A DNA stretch of 64,000 nt from Staphylococcus sp. IVB6214 (GTDB lineage: Bacteria > Bacillota > Bacilli > Staphylococcales > Staphylococcaceae). Positions 7,525 to 16,748 of this stretch are shown here, in pieces (positions within the stretch are counted from its first letter, which is position 1; each line of letters opens with the position of its first letter). The DNA lies in assembly GCF_025558585.1 (NCBI RefSeq), contig NZ_CP094723.1, positions 434,001 to 498,000 on the forward strand. Direction: 5' to 3'. The translations under genes were made by a program, and so were the position numbers. The notes below the pieces were generated by a model that searched no databases, was not told where the DNA came from, and worked only from the letters and a program-made list of their open reading frames with translations.

Positions 7525-8528
7525 TGACATTAATTATTGAAGACAGCGGATTATTTTCAAGCTTTCAAGATTTCGGGCGACAAGGTCATGAACATTTAGG
7601 AGTGATTCGCAGTGGTGCGCTGGACATTGTTGCGCATGAAATTGCCAATCGTCTTGTTGGTAACAATCCGAAAGAAGCAACATTAGAAATGACCAATCGT
7701 ATGGCTCGCATCCGTTTTACAGAGCCGACTTTAATCGCGATGTCAGGTGCAATTGCGGTTGCACATACCGATGACAGACAAATAAAAATGAACAAACTAT
7801 ATTTAATGAATAAAGGGGATGTACTCCGTTTTAACGAATTGCATAGAGGCGCTCGTGTCTACCTAGCTGTTGCAGGTGGTTATGAACTCGATTCGTGGTT
7901 AGGTTCTGTGTCTACTGATGTTATTTCTACAATGGGTGGTTATCAAGGTCGTGCTTTGAAGGCGGGTGATAAAGTGAATTTGAAGCGTAACTATCATCAA
8001 GGACAACGAAAACTATTCGAGCGACTCAAAGAAACAGGTACGACTTCATGGGGAGTAGATGGTTATACGCTATCATTCAACTATCTGTCTGACGTCATCC
8101 ACGTGTTGCCGAACAAAGGGACAGAAGACTTTGACGCTGAAAGCCTGCGTGCATTTACGCAGCATGAGTATTCTGTAACAAGTAAAGCAAATCGTATGGG
8201 AATTGTATTAGATGGCACACCTATTAAAGCGCATTACGATGGGATGCCACCGCATCGTTCAGTAAAAAGAGGAACGATACAGGTAAAAAAAGAAGGGGCA
8301 CCAGTGATATTGTTGAATGATCATTATACGTTAGGAAGTTATCCACAAGTGGGCACGATTGCGACATATCATTTATCAAAAATTGCACAAAAACGTCAAG
8401 GTTCGAAAGTGAAGTTTCAACTGATTGATATTGCACAAGCAGAACAGAATTTGTTGAAGTATCACAAATGGTGTCGCCATCTCTTTGCAGGGATTACATA
8501 TCACATGAACGAAGAAATGTATAGGTAG
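7524..8528 (+). CDS. pxpC: 5-oxoprolinase subunit PxpC (KipA family)
   Basis: Biotin-dependent carboxyltransferase-like (allophanate hydrolase subunit 2) protein of about 334 residues, the partner of PxpB in 5-oxoproline hydrolysis. The family opening FQDFGRQGHEHLGV and later SVKRGTIQVK are visible. The start codon shares a base with the pxpB stop (TGATG), and AAGGGCG lies upstream; GTG 7521 is an alternative. No terminator follows directly; the next 160 bases are a dispersed repeat. Function without a linked pxpA is inferred from the family. Confidence 0.88.
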   Translation: MTLIIEDSGLFSSFQDFGRQGHEHLGVIRSGALDIVAHEIANRLVGNNPKEATLEMTNRMARIRFTEPTLIAMSGAIAVAHTDDRQIKMNKLYLMNKGDVLRFNELHRGARVYLAVAGGYELDSWLGSVSTDVISTMGGYQGRALKAGDKVNLKRNYHQGQRKLFERLKETGTTSWGVDGYTLSFNYLSDVIHVLPNKGTEDFDAESLRAFTQHEYSVTSKANRMGIVLDGTPIKAHYDGMPPHRSVKRGTIQVKKEGAPVILLNDHYTLGSYPQVGTIATYHLSKIAQKRQGSKVKFQLIDIAQAEQNLLKYHKWCRHLFAGITYHMNEEMYR

Positions 8529-8690
8529 AACGAGGTTGTGAAAGAAGCGTTTAGGGGTTGAGCAGAACCCAAGCAATTCTCAAAATAGCTTTTTTATTTT
8601 GGGGAATTGCGACGTTCTGTCGAAAGCCCTGCTTCTGGAACACTGACAGAACGAGGTTGTGAAAGAAGCGCTTAGGGATTGAGCGGAATT
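8528..8690 (-). repeat. dispersed intergenic repeat, family A, copy 2
   Basis: The reverse complement matches 1869-2003 over about 120 bp, sharing AAGCAGGGCTTTCG, CAGAACGTCGCAATT and CTTCTTTCACAACCTCGTT. The 5' part on the plus strand (GAACGAGGTTGTGAAAGAAG) is repeated about 115 bases later within the same copy, so the outer module is present twice. It begins at the pxpC stop. The remaining gap to ltaS (8691-9003) holds the ltaS promoter and nothing else I can support. Confidence 0.8.
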
Positions 8691-8819
8691 TAAGTATAAT
8701 GAATGTGTCGTTTTCTACAACTGGAGTCTGAATACAAAAATAAGATGATTTTATATAATGATAGATATGAGCGACTTTATGTAAGTATTCCAAGTGATCT
8801 TTTGGTTTTTGCTTGAAAT

Positions 8820-8849
8820 TTGTCACTTATTCGTATATATTGTTATACT
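8820..8849 (+). promoter_or_regulatory. candidate promoter of ltaS
   Basis: TTGTCA, 18 bases, TATACT. Transcription would start near 8856, giving a leader of about 150 bases before the ltaS ATG at 9004. No other clear signal is visible in this leader. Confidence 0.5.
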
Positions 8850-9003
8850 GAACTTATATTGAATATTACAAAATGATTACAAATAGATTAATTTAAAGTT
8901 TTAAATCCATGAGACATGTTGTGTTTTTATATTGAACAGACGTCTTGTCATGGAGGTCACTCTAAATAAAGAGAAGAGATGTATCATTAACGGGGGAACA
9001 TAC

Positions 9004-10938
9004 ATGGAAAAAGGAAATAAAAAAATAGGAATTTTTATGTTTTTCTTATTGATGGTTTTGACCATCTCACTGAAAACATATTTTGCCTATTATGTAGACT
9101 TGTCACTCGGTGTTAAGGGACTCGTACAAAACTTAATACTTCTAATGAATCCATATAGCTTGGTTGCATTGATATTGAGTGTGTTTCTACTATTCAAAGG
9201 TAGAAAGGCATTCTGGTTGATGTTCATTGGTGGCTTCCTTATTACATTTGTCTTATATGCCAATGTTGTTTACTTCCGCTTTTTCTCAGACTTTATTACG
9301 TTTAGTACGCTGAACCAAGTGAACAATGTCGATTCAATGGGTGGTGCGCTTAGTGCATCTTTCCAATGGTATGACTTTGTCTACTTCATAGATACGTTTG
9401 TGTATTTATTTATATTGGCGTTTAAACAGAAGTGGTTAGACAAACAAGTCTTCCAAAAAAAGTTTGTGCCAGTTGTTATGGGGACTGCGATTGCTTTGTT
9501 CTTCTTAAACTTGGCATTTGCAGAAGCAGACCGTCCGGAGTTATTAACACGTACATTTGACCATAAATATTTAGTAAAATATTTGGGACCGTACAACTTC
9601 ACAGTATATGACGGTGTCAAAACAATTGAAAATAATCAACAAAAAGCGCTTGCTTCTGAAGATGATTTGACAGAAGTATTGAATTACTCTAAACAAAAAA
9701 ATACAGAGCCGAACCCAGCCTATTATGGTAAAGCCAAAGGAAAAAATGTTATTAAAATTCATTTGGAGAGTTTCCAAACATTTTTAATCAATAAAAAAGT
9801 AAATGGTGAAGAAGTGACACCGTTTTTGAATAAGTTATCTTCAGGACAAGATGACTTTAGATATTATCCAAACTTCTACCACCAAACAGGTCAAGGGAAG
9901 ACTTCGGATGCTGAGTTTACGATGGATAACAGTTTATATGGTCTTCCACAAGGATCAGCCTTTTCATTAAAAGGCGATAACACATTCCAATCATTACCAG
10001 CTATCTTGCATCAGCAACAAGATTATACAACGAACGTGATGCACGGTGACTACAAAACATTCTGGAACCGTGATCAAGTGTATCGTCACTTCGGTATCGA
10101 TAAGTTTTATGATGCAACGTATTATGATATGTCACCAGAGAATTTAGAAAACTTAGGTTTGAAAGATAAGGAATTCTTTAAGGAGTCAGCAGAATATCTC
10201 GACAAAGAAAAAGAGCCGTTTTATTCACACTTAGTAACTTTAACGAACCACTATCCATTCACGTTGAGTGAAGAAGATGCAACGATTGAAAAGAGTGATA
10301 CGGGTAACAATACGGTGGATGGTTACATCCAAACAGCACGTTACCTAGATGAATCGGTTGAAGCATTCATCAATGATTTGAAAGAACGTGGTTTATATGA
10401 AGATTCAGTGATTATCCTTTACGGTGACCACTATGGTATTTCAGAAAATCACAACAAAGCGATGAGTGAGTTGCTAGAAGAGCCGATTACACCGGCAAAG
10501 TTCAATGACTTGAACAAAACAGGCTTTTGGATTAAAGCACCAGGTGTTGAGCCGAAAGTAGATGAAACATATGCAGGACAGATTGATGTCATGCCAACAT
10601 TACTTCACTTACTCGGTATCGATACGTCAAACTACTTGATGTTAGGAACAGATATGTTATCGAAAGATCATCAAGAGGTCGTACCATTCCGTAACGGTGA
10701 CTTTGTAACGAAAGATTACAAGTATGTGAATGGTAAAGTGTATCATAACAAAGATAATGAACCGATGACGACACCACCGTCGAACTTGGAAGAAGTGAAA
10801 CAACAAGTTCAATCAGATCTTGAAGTTTCGGACAAGATTTTGAATGGTGACTTATTCCGATTCTACAAAAATCCTGATTTTAACAAAGTAGACCCAACGA
10901 AATATAAATATGAAGCAGGATCTAAAGCTGAAAAATAG
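9004..10938 (+). CDS. ltaS: lipoteichoic acid synthase LtaS
   Basis: Polymerises the glycerol-phosphate chain of lipoteichoic acid on the outer face of the membrane, using phosphatidylglycerol. The first 200 or so residues contain five membrane spans, followed by an extracellular sulfatase-like domain. Thr300, the catalytic nucleophile, sits in [10 protein letters not shown], and the ALA processing site for signal peptidase (near residue 217) is conserved. I start at ATG 9004 behind GGGGGAAC, giving 644 residues, close to the S. aureus enzyme; upstream in-frame codons to 8932 lack a site. Monocistronic, with a strong terminator. Confidence 0.98.
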   Translation: MEKGNKKIGIFMFFLLMVLTISLKTYFAYYVDLSLGVKGLVQNLILLMNPYSLVALILSVFLLFKGRKAFWLMFIGGFLITFVLYANVVYFRFFSDFITFSTLNQVNNVDSMGGALSASFQWYDFVYFIDTFVYLFILAFKQKWLDKQVFQKKFVPVVMGTAIALFFLNLAFAEADRPELLTRTFDHKYLVKYLGPYNFTVYDGVKTIENNQQKALASEDDLTEVLNYSKQKNTEPNPAYYGKAKGKNVIKIHLESFQTFLINKKVNGEEVTPFLNKLSSGQDDFRYYPNFYHQTGQGKTSDAEFTMDNSLYGLPQGSAFSLKGDNTFQSLPAILHQQQDYTTNVMHGDYKTFWNRDQVYRHFGIDKFYDATYYDMSPENLENLGLKDKEFFKESAEYLDKEKEPFYSHLVTLTNHYPFTLSEEDATIEKSDTGNNTVDGYIQTARYLDESVEAFINDLKERGLYEDSVIILYGDHYGISENHNKAMSELLEEPITPAKFNDLNKTGFWIKAPGVEPKVDETYAGQIDVMPTLLHLLGIDTSNYLMLGTDMLSKDHQEVVPFRNGDFVTKDYKYVNGKVYHNKDNEPMTTPPSNLEEVKQQVQSDLEVSDKILNGDLFRFYKNPDFNKVDPTKYKYEAGSKAEK

Positions 10939-10944
10939 AACGAT

Positions 10945-10996
10945 AAAAAGCGACTGGCTTTACACATTAATCATGTGTATGGCTAGTCGCTTTTTT
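10945..10996. terminator. bidirectional terminator between ltaS and the ZIP gene
   Basis: A stem built from AAAAGCGACTGGC and its near-complement around a second small hairpin (TACACAT with ATGTGTA), flanked by A and T runs. It serves the two convergent genes. Confidence 0.85.
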
Positions 10997-11006
10997 GATA
11001 ATTTTC

Positions 11007-11822
11007 TTATCCTAAGGCAACGTCTAATATCATCATAATCGTAAAACCGAGCATCAAACTTAAAGTGGCAAGGTCGGTATTTTCCCCTGATTGTGAATCG
11101 GGAATAAGTTCTTCAACAACAACGAATATCATGGCACCTGCCGCAAATGCGAGCGCATACGGTAACATAGGTGTGACGATTAACACGGCTGCTGCACCAA
11201 TGGTAGCAAAGACAGGCTCGACAAGTGCAGATCCTTGTCCATAGTTAAAAGATTTCCATTTCGACTGTCCTGCAGCATGCATTGGAAGTGAGAGTGCAGC
11301 ACCTTCTGGAATGTTTTGAATCCCAATTCCGATGGCAAGTCCAAGTGCACCGAGTAACGTTGCATGTTCGTTGCCTGTTGCGACGCCACCAAAAGCAACG
11401 CCGATGGCAAGCCCTTCAGGGATATTATGCAGTGTAATTGCTAGAAAAAGTAATGTATTCTTACTGAGCCCTGTTTCGACACCTTCTACTTTTTGTGAGC
11501 GGTCTTGCGCATTGCGGTGCATGTGGGGAATAACGTAATCTAATGAACGGATAAACACACCGCCGAGTAAAAAGCCGATTGCAGCAGGTAGCCATGGATA
11601 TGTACTATCCGAGCTGCTTTCGATAGCGGGTTGTAATAATGACCAGAAACTGGCTGCAATCATAATACCTGCTGCAAATCCTTGCATAGAACTAAGTATT
11701 TTCTGGTTGACGGTTTTAAATAAAAATACCGTAGCAGCCCCTAGTGCAGTTAATAACCAAGTGATAAGTCCAGCAACAAGTGCCTGAATAAACGGTGGGC
11801 TGTCGGCAATGTAATTCAACAT
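11007..11822 (-). CDS. ZIP-family divalent metal transporter
   Basis: About 271 residues with eight predicted membrane helices. The two ZIP signature helices are present: HNIPEGLAIGVAFGG and QNIPEGAALSLP, whose His, Asn and Glu bind the metal. It is closest in layout to ZupT/GufA-type zinc importers with broad metal range. I start at ATG 11822, where AAGGAGAC lies upstream, not at the in-frame codon at 11852. It converges with ltaS and diverges from the ABC-F gene. Substrate (zinc, iron or manganese) cannot be read from sequence. Confidence 0.9.
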   Translation of the reverse strand: MLNYIADSPPFIQALVAGLITWLLTALGAATVFLFKTVNQKILSSMQGFAAGIMIAASFWSLLQPAIESSSDSTYPWLPAAIGFLLGGVFIRSLDYVIPHMHRNAQDRSQKVEGVETGLSKNTLLFLAITLHNIPEGLAIGVAFGGVATGNEHATLLGALGLAIGIGIQNIPEGAALSLPMHAAGQSKWKSFNYGQGSALVEPVFATIGAAAVLIVTPMLPYALAFAAGAMIFVVVEELIPDSQSGENTDLATLSLMLGFTIMMILDVALG

Positions 11823-11943
11823 AGCGATTGTCTCCTTGTCTCCTTGTATCATTTGAATAGAAAAAAAGGTATAATAGATAGAACTGATTTAAGATTAACA
11901 GATATATTGGAGCAAATCTATAAGGTAAAAGGAAGTATGTTGG

Positions 11944-13818
11944 ATGGCGGCGTATAAAATTGAGCATTTAAATAAATCATTTGCTGACAAAGTGATATTT
12001 GACGACTTAGAATTTGCAGTTTCTGATAAAGAACGTGTCGGTTTAGTAGGCATCAATGGGACGGGAAAGAGTTCTTTACTAAAAGTGATTGCCGGCATGG
12101 ATGAAGACTTTGATGGGGAAGCGACACATCCAAAACAGTATCGCATTCGCTATGCATCTCAACAGCATTATTTAGATGAAGAAATGACTGTGTACGATGT
12201 GGTTTATAGTGCTGATACTGAGACGCTAAAAGCGATTAAGCGATATGAGTTGGCAACTGTACAATATGCTGAACAACAAACAGACAAAGCGTTAGATGAA
12301 ATGATGGCAGCACAATCGGACATGGATATGTTAGCAGCATGGGATTATAGTGCGGAAATTAAGACCATTTTATCAAAGTTAGGTATACATGATACGACGA
12401 AGCGTATCGGCGAACTATCAGGTGGACAACAAAAGCGTGTGGTTCTAGCGAGAACCCTTATTGAACAACCTGACTTACTGTTGTTAGATGAGCCGACTAA
12501 CCATTTGGACTTCGAATCAATCCATTGGCTGATTAACTTTGTAAAGTCGTATCCGAAAACGGTTGTATTTGTGACACATTATCGTTATTTCTTAAACGAA
12601 GTATCTACCCGCATCGTTGAGTTACAAAATGGTAAACTGTCTTCGTATCCAGGTAATTATGAGACGTATATAGAGATGCGTGCAGAACAAGAAGCGGTAA
12701 TGGTTAAACAACAAACAAAACAGCGTGCGTTATTCAAACAAGAATTGGCGTGGATGCGTGCAGGTGTTAAAGCACGAACAACGAAACAACAAGCCCGCCA
12801 AGACCGTTTCAAAGAGCTGGAAGAACAGGTGAAGTCACATCATACACAAGAAAAAGGCTCATTGAATTTGGCGCATTCAAGACTAGGAAAACAAGTGTTT
12901 GAATTGGATCAAGTTGGCAAGTCAATTAATGGGCGTAAGCTTTTTGATGGTCTAACAACAATTATTCAAAAAGGGGTACAAATCGGTATCGTTGGAGAAA
13001 ACGGAGCAGGTAAAACAACGCTGCTCAATATTCTAGCGGGGGAAGATACTGACTTCGATGGTGTGTTAAAAGTAGGACAAACGGTCAAGGTTGCTTATTT
13101 TAAGCAAACGGATGAACGCTTAAACCAAGATGTTCGTATGATTGACTTTTTACGTGAAGAACAGGAAGTGGCAAAACAAAAAGATGGTACGACCATTTCT
13201 GTCACTCAGTTGTTAGAGCAATTTTTATTTCCAACACAAACACATGGCAAGAAGGTCTATAAGTTGTCGGGCGGCGAACAAAAGCGACTGTATTTACTGC
13301 GCTTGCTCGTGCATCAGCCGAATGTGTTGTTGTTAGATGAACCGACGAATGATTTGGATACTGAGACATTGACGATATTAGAAGATTATATTCAGACCTT
13401 TGGTGGCACAGTGATTACCGTCAGTCATGACCGCTACTTTTTGGATAAAGTTGTTGACTATTATTGGTATATTCATGATGGTCAAGTAGATATGATACTT
13501 GGACGTTTTGAAGACTACTTAGCATACAAAAAAGAACAAGAAACAGCTGTTGAAGTACAAGAAAAGCCAGTTGATACACCAGTTAAAAAACCTAAAAAAC
13601 GTGGTTTATCTTATAAAGAGAAACGTGAATATGAACTGTTAATGACGAGAATCGATGAAGCAGAAATACGTTTAGCAGAGATTGATGAAGAGATGATTGC
13701 AGCGCAGGCAGATTATACGAAGATTCATACATTAAATGAAGAAAAAGTAACATTGGAAACGCAATATGAAGCAGATATTGCGCGTTGGAGCGAATTAGAA
13801 GAAATTATGGAACAGTAA
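11944..13818 (+). CDS. ABC-F ATPase, YfmR/Uup type
   Basis: Soluble protein with two ABC domains and no membrane part, 624 residues. The first Walker A is residues 36-43 (GINGTGKS), with LSGGQQKR; the second has GENGAGKTT and LSGGEQKR. A linker with charged helices lies between them and a C-terminal coiled coil (about 545-624) matches the Uup/YfmR group. ABC-F factors of this group act on the ribosome, helping with stalled translation, or in genome stability. AAGGAAG precedes ATG 11944. recQ follows 11 bases later, so the two are probably co-transcribed. Confidence 0.88.
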   Translation: MAAYKIEHLNKSFADKVIFDDLEFAVSDKERVGLVGINGTGKSSLLKVIAGMDEDFDGEATHPKQYRIRYASQQHYLDEEMTVYDVVYSADTETLKAIKRYELATVQYAEQQTDKALDEMMAAQSDMDMLAAWDYSAEIKTILSKLGIHDTTKRIGELSGGQQKRVVLARTLIEQPDLLLLDEPTNHLDFESIHWLINFVKSYPKTVVFVTHYRYFLNEVSTRIVELQNGKLSSYPGNYETYIEMRAEQEAVMVKQQTKQRALFKQELAWMRAGVKARTTKQQARQDRFKELEEQVKSHHTQEKGSLNLAHSRLGKQVFELDQVGKSINGRKLFDGLTTIIQKGVQIGIVGENGAGKTTLLNILAGEDTDFDGVLKVGQTVKVAYFKQTDERLNQDVRMIDFLREEQEVAKQKDGTTISVTQLLEQFLFPTQTHGKKVYKLSGGEQKRLYLLRLLVHQPNVLLLDEPTNDLDTETLTILEDYIQTFGGTVITVSHDRYFLDKVVDYYWYIHDGQVDMILGRFEDYLAYKKEQETAVEVQEKPVDTPVKKPKKRGLSYKEKREYELLMTRIDEAEIRLAEIDEEMIAAQADYTKIHTLNEEKVTLETQYEADIARWSELEEIMEQ

Positions 13819-13829
13819 GAGGGATCTAC

Positions 13830-15602
13830 ATGGAAGAGGTATTATCGCATTATTTCGGATACCAGAAGTTTAGACCAGGGCAGAGAGAGATTATTTCTTA
13901 TGTTTTGGATGGACAACATACATTAGGTGTTTTACCAACTGGTGGCGGTAAATCTCTTTGCTATCAAGTACCAGGGCTTAAACAATCTGGTACGACATTG
14001 GTGATTAGCCCGTTGATCTCATTGATGAAAGATCAAGTGGATCAACTTAAAACAATGGGCGTTTCTGCAGCCTACTTGAATAGTAGTCAAAGTATGAAGG
14101 AACAACAAGAGATTGAAGCACAGTTACGAGCTGGAGTGATTAAGTTTTTATATGTCGCTCCAGAACGTTTGGAACAACCACGTTTTGTCGCTTTATTACG
14201 TCGTCTTTCTATCGCACTCGTTGCATTTGATGAAGCGCATTGTATTTCCAAGTGGGGACATGACTTTCGCCCAAGCTATCAAGCGGTGATTGATACAGTC
14301 CTTGCCTTACCACAACAATTTGCAATTGTGGCATTGACAGCAACGGCTACAACTGAAGTGCAGCAGGATATTATGCAACGTCTACATATTCATCCGAATC
14401 ATGTGGTGAAAACGAGTATTAAACGGCGCAACCTTATATTTGAAGTGAATCCAACTTATCAGCGAGAAAAGTTTGTGATTCGCTATATTAAGCAACATGA
14501 ACAAAATGCTGGCATTGTGTATTGTGCCACTCGAAAACAAGTTGAAACATTGTACAATGCATTAGAAGATGCGGGTATTTCTGCAACTTATTATCATGCA
14601 GGACGTACAGCGAAAGAGCGAGAAGCGGCACAGAATGATTTCTTGTACGATCGAACACGCGTGGTTGTGGCGACAAATGCATTTGGTATGGGAATCGACA
14701 AGTCAAATGTCCGCTTCGTCATTCATTACAATATGCCAGGAGATTTGGAATCTTACTATCAAGAGGCCGGTCGTGCGGGACGAGATGGTTTAGAAAGTGA
14801 TTGTATCTTATTATTTAGTGAGCGTGATATCGGGCTGCATGAGTATTTCATCACATCATCTAAGGCGGATGAAGACTACCAAGATAAGATGGGTGAAAAA
14901 CTGACGAAAATGATTCAATACACTAAGACAAAACAATGCTTAGAAGCAACGCTCGTACATTACTTTGAGCCGAATGAACGTCTTGAAGAGTGTGGTCATT
15001 GTAGCAATTGTATCGCCAAAAATAAAACATATGATATGACAAAAGAAGCTAAGATGATTATCAGTGGTGTGGCACGTTTAAATCAACAAGAAACACACCA
15101 AACGGTCATACAAGTTTTACGTGGTGAACAATCGGATTATATTCAACACCAAAGATTTGCGGATTTGTCGACATACGGCATTATGAAAGATTATACCACT
15201 GGTGAGTTACATCATTTGATAGATGAAATGCGATTCAAAGGTTTTTTGAATGCGCAAGATGATGTTTTAATGTGCGATGATAGTGTCAAAAAAATATTAA
15301 AGAATGAGACGCGCGTCTATACATCACCATTCCGCCGAAAATCAAAAGAAATTGTGAAGATTAATACGGTAGAAGGTGTGGACCGTAAACTTCTAGAACA
15401 ACTAATGGCAGTACGTCAGCAATTAAGCGAAAAGCTGAATGTACCACCTATCAATATTTTTACAGATTATACTTTAGAAGAATTTGCGAAAAGAAAGCCT
15501 ACTTCCAAACAAGAAATGATTCATATAGAAGGTGTGGGAAGTTACAAGCTGAAGCATTATTGTCCAGTTTTTTTGGAAGCGATACAAACGTATAAAGTAT
15601 GA
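13830..15602 (+). CDS. recQ: ATP-dependent DNA helicase RecQ
   Basis: 3'-5' superfamily 2 helicase for recombination and replication-fork repair. Walker A is PTGGGKS at about residues 37-43, the DEAH box appears in FDEAHC, and the RecQ zinc site has CLEA and CGHCSNC. A C-terminal HRDC domain follows (about 510-590). I start at ATG 13830, 11 bases after the ABC-F stop and behind AGAGGGA, giving 590 residues. Upstream in-frame codons lie inside the ABC-F gene. A strong terminator follows. Confidence 0.95.
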   Translation: MEEVLSHYFGYQKFRPGQREIISYVLDGQHTLGVLPTGGGKSLCYQVPGLKQSGTTLVISPLISLMKDQVDQLKTMGVSAAYLNSSQSMKEQQEIEAQLRAGVIKFLYVAPERLEQPRFVALLRRLSIALVAFDEAHCISKWGHDFRPSYQAVIDTVLALPQQFAIVALTATATTEVQQDIMQRLHIHPNHVVKTSIKRRNLIFEVNPTYQREKFVIRYIKQHEQNAGIVYCATRKQVETLYNALEDAGISATYYHAGRTAKEREAAQNDFLYDRTRVVVATNAFGMGIDKSNVRFVIHYNMPGDLESYYQEAGRAGRDGLESDCILLFSERDIGLHEYFITSSKADEDYQDKMGEKLTKMIQYTKTKQCLEATLVHYFEPNERLEECGHCSNCIAKNKTYDMTKEAKMIISGVARLNQQETHQTVIQVLRGEQSDYIQHQRFADLSTYGIMKDYTTGELHHLIDEMRFKGFLNAQDDVLMCDDSVKKILKNETRVYTSPFRRKSKEIVKINTVEGVDRKLLEQLMAVRQQLSEKLNVPPINIFTDYTLEEFAKRKPTSKQEMIHIEGVGSYKLKHYCPVFLEAIQTYKV

Positions 15603-15629
15603 CAATTATATATAGTAGAGACGAAGTAT

Positions 15630-15674
15630 ACTGGTAATCAGAAAAGTTTTCTGTAATTACCAGTGTTTCTTTTT
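15630..15674 (+). terminator. terminator after recQ
   Basis: Long hairpin in which ACTGGTAAT pairs with ATTACCAGT and the inner CAGAAAA pairs with TTTTCTG, followed by a T-rich run. Confidence 0.85.
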
Positions 15675-15791
15675 GCAAAAAACAAGCAAATAAGAATAAA
15701 ACTTTGAAAAAATATGTTTAAATATGGGTAAGATTTAATGATGTGGGTATGATATGTTTGAGTAATTAAAAAAAGACAAAGAAGTGAGACG

Positions 15792-16748
15792 ATGATAAAG
15801 TTTGAAAATGTATCAAAAAGATATGGTAACAAAACAGTGGTTGATCGCGTCAATATAGAAGTGAAAGAAGGCGAATTTTTCGTGCTCATCGGTCCTTCTG
15901 GTTCGGGCAAGACGACAACGATGAAGATGATTAATCGCTTAATTGACTTATCTGAAGGCTATATTTACTTCAAAGGAAAACCGATCAGTGACTACTCAGT
16001 ATATGAGATGCGTTGGGACATGGGTTATGTGCTACAACAAATTGCGCTTTTCCCACATATGACAATTCGTGATAATATCGCACAAGTACCATTGATGAAA
16101 CAATGGCACAAACAGGATATTGATGCACGAGTTGATGAGCTGTTAGATATGGTTGGGTTACCACCCGAGCAGTTTCGAGATCGTATGCCAAGTGAATTGT
16201 CAGGCGGACAACGTCAACGTGTAGGTGTTGTGCGTGCTTTGGCAGTCGATCCACCTGTGATTCTTATGGATGAACCGTTTAGCGCGTTAGATCCCATTAC
16301 GAGAGAAAAACTTCAAGATGACTTATTGGCATTACAAAGTAAAATAAAAAAAACGATCGTTTTTGTGACGCATGATATTGAAGAAGCGTTCAAACTTGGT
16401 GATCGTATATGCTTATTGAATCAAGGGCGTGTAGAACAAATTGGTACGCCGAATGAATTTGTCAAAGCACCGAAAAATGAGTTTGTGCGTCAATTTATTG
16501 GAAATCTCACAAGTGTCGTACTAAATCACTTCTCTATTGGCAAGATTGTCGAATTGGCAGGTACACCAGTCGCAGGAAATGAAGACAACCTACCACTCGT
16601 CCATCGTGGCGATGCAGTGAGTGATGTTTATCGTGAATTAGCGACACATGAAGCGATAATGATTGAGATGGACGGTCAGTATTGGCGTCTCACGAGAGAG
16701 GATATTTTCCGTTTCCTATCTCAGAACAAGGTAGGTGACGCACGATGA
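15792..16748 (+). CDS. ABC transporter ATPase of the OpuB/OpuC or EgtU type
   Basis: ATPase subunit of an osmoprotectant-type importer, 318 residues. Walker A is residues 34-42 (GPSGSGKTT), with LSGGQRQRVGVVRAL and a Walker B ending in DEPFSALD. The C-terminal 70 residues hold a reduced regulatory region in place of the usual CBS pair. It overlaps the next gene by four bases (ATGA). Such systems are usually annotated as glycine betaine, carnitine or choline uptake; the same architecture is also used by the ergothioneine importers described in 2022, so the substrate is open. Confidence 0.9.
   Translation: MIKFENVSKRYGNKTVVDRVNIEVKEGEFFVLIGPSGSGKTTTMKMINRLIDLSEGYIYFKGKPISDYSVYEMRWDMGYVLQQIALFPHMTIRDNIAQVPLMKQWHKQDIDARVDELLDMVGLPPEQFRDRMPSELSGGQRQRVGVVRALAVDPPVILMDEPFSALDPITREKLQDDLLALQSKIKKTIVFVTHDIEEAFKLGDRICLLNQGRVEQIGTPNEFVKAPKNEFVRQFIGNLTSVVLNHFSIGKIVELAGTPVAGNEDNLPLVHRGDAVSDVYRELATHEAIMIEMDGQYWRLTREDIFRFLSQNKVGDAR

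Noticed and set aside
8551..8826. A 91-codon open frame on the minus strand before ltaS
   Set aside because: It is translated family A repeat (the peptide PKRFFHNLVL appears twice) with no ribosome site.
15716..15750. SigB promoter before the OpuB/EgtU-like operon
   Set aside because: GTTTAA and GGGTAT are both present but 23 bases apart, too far for SigB; no GTTTAA-like hexamer lies at the right distance.
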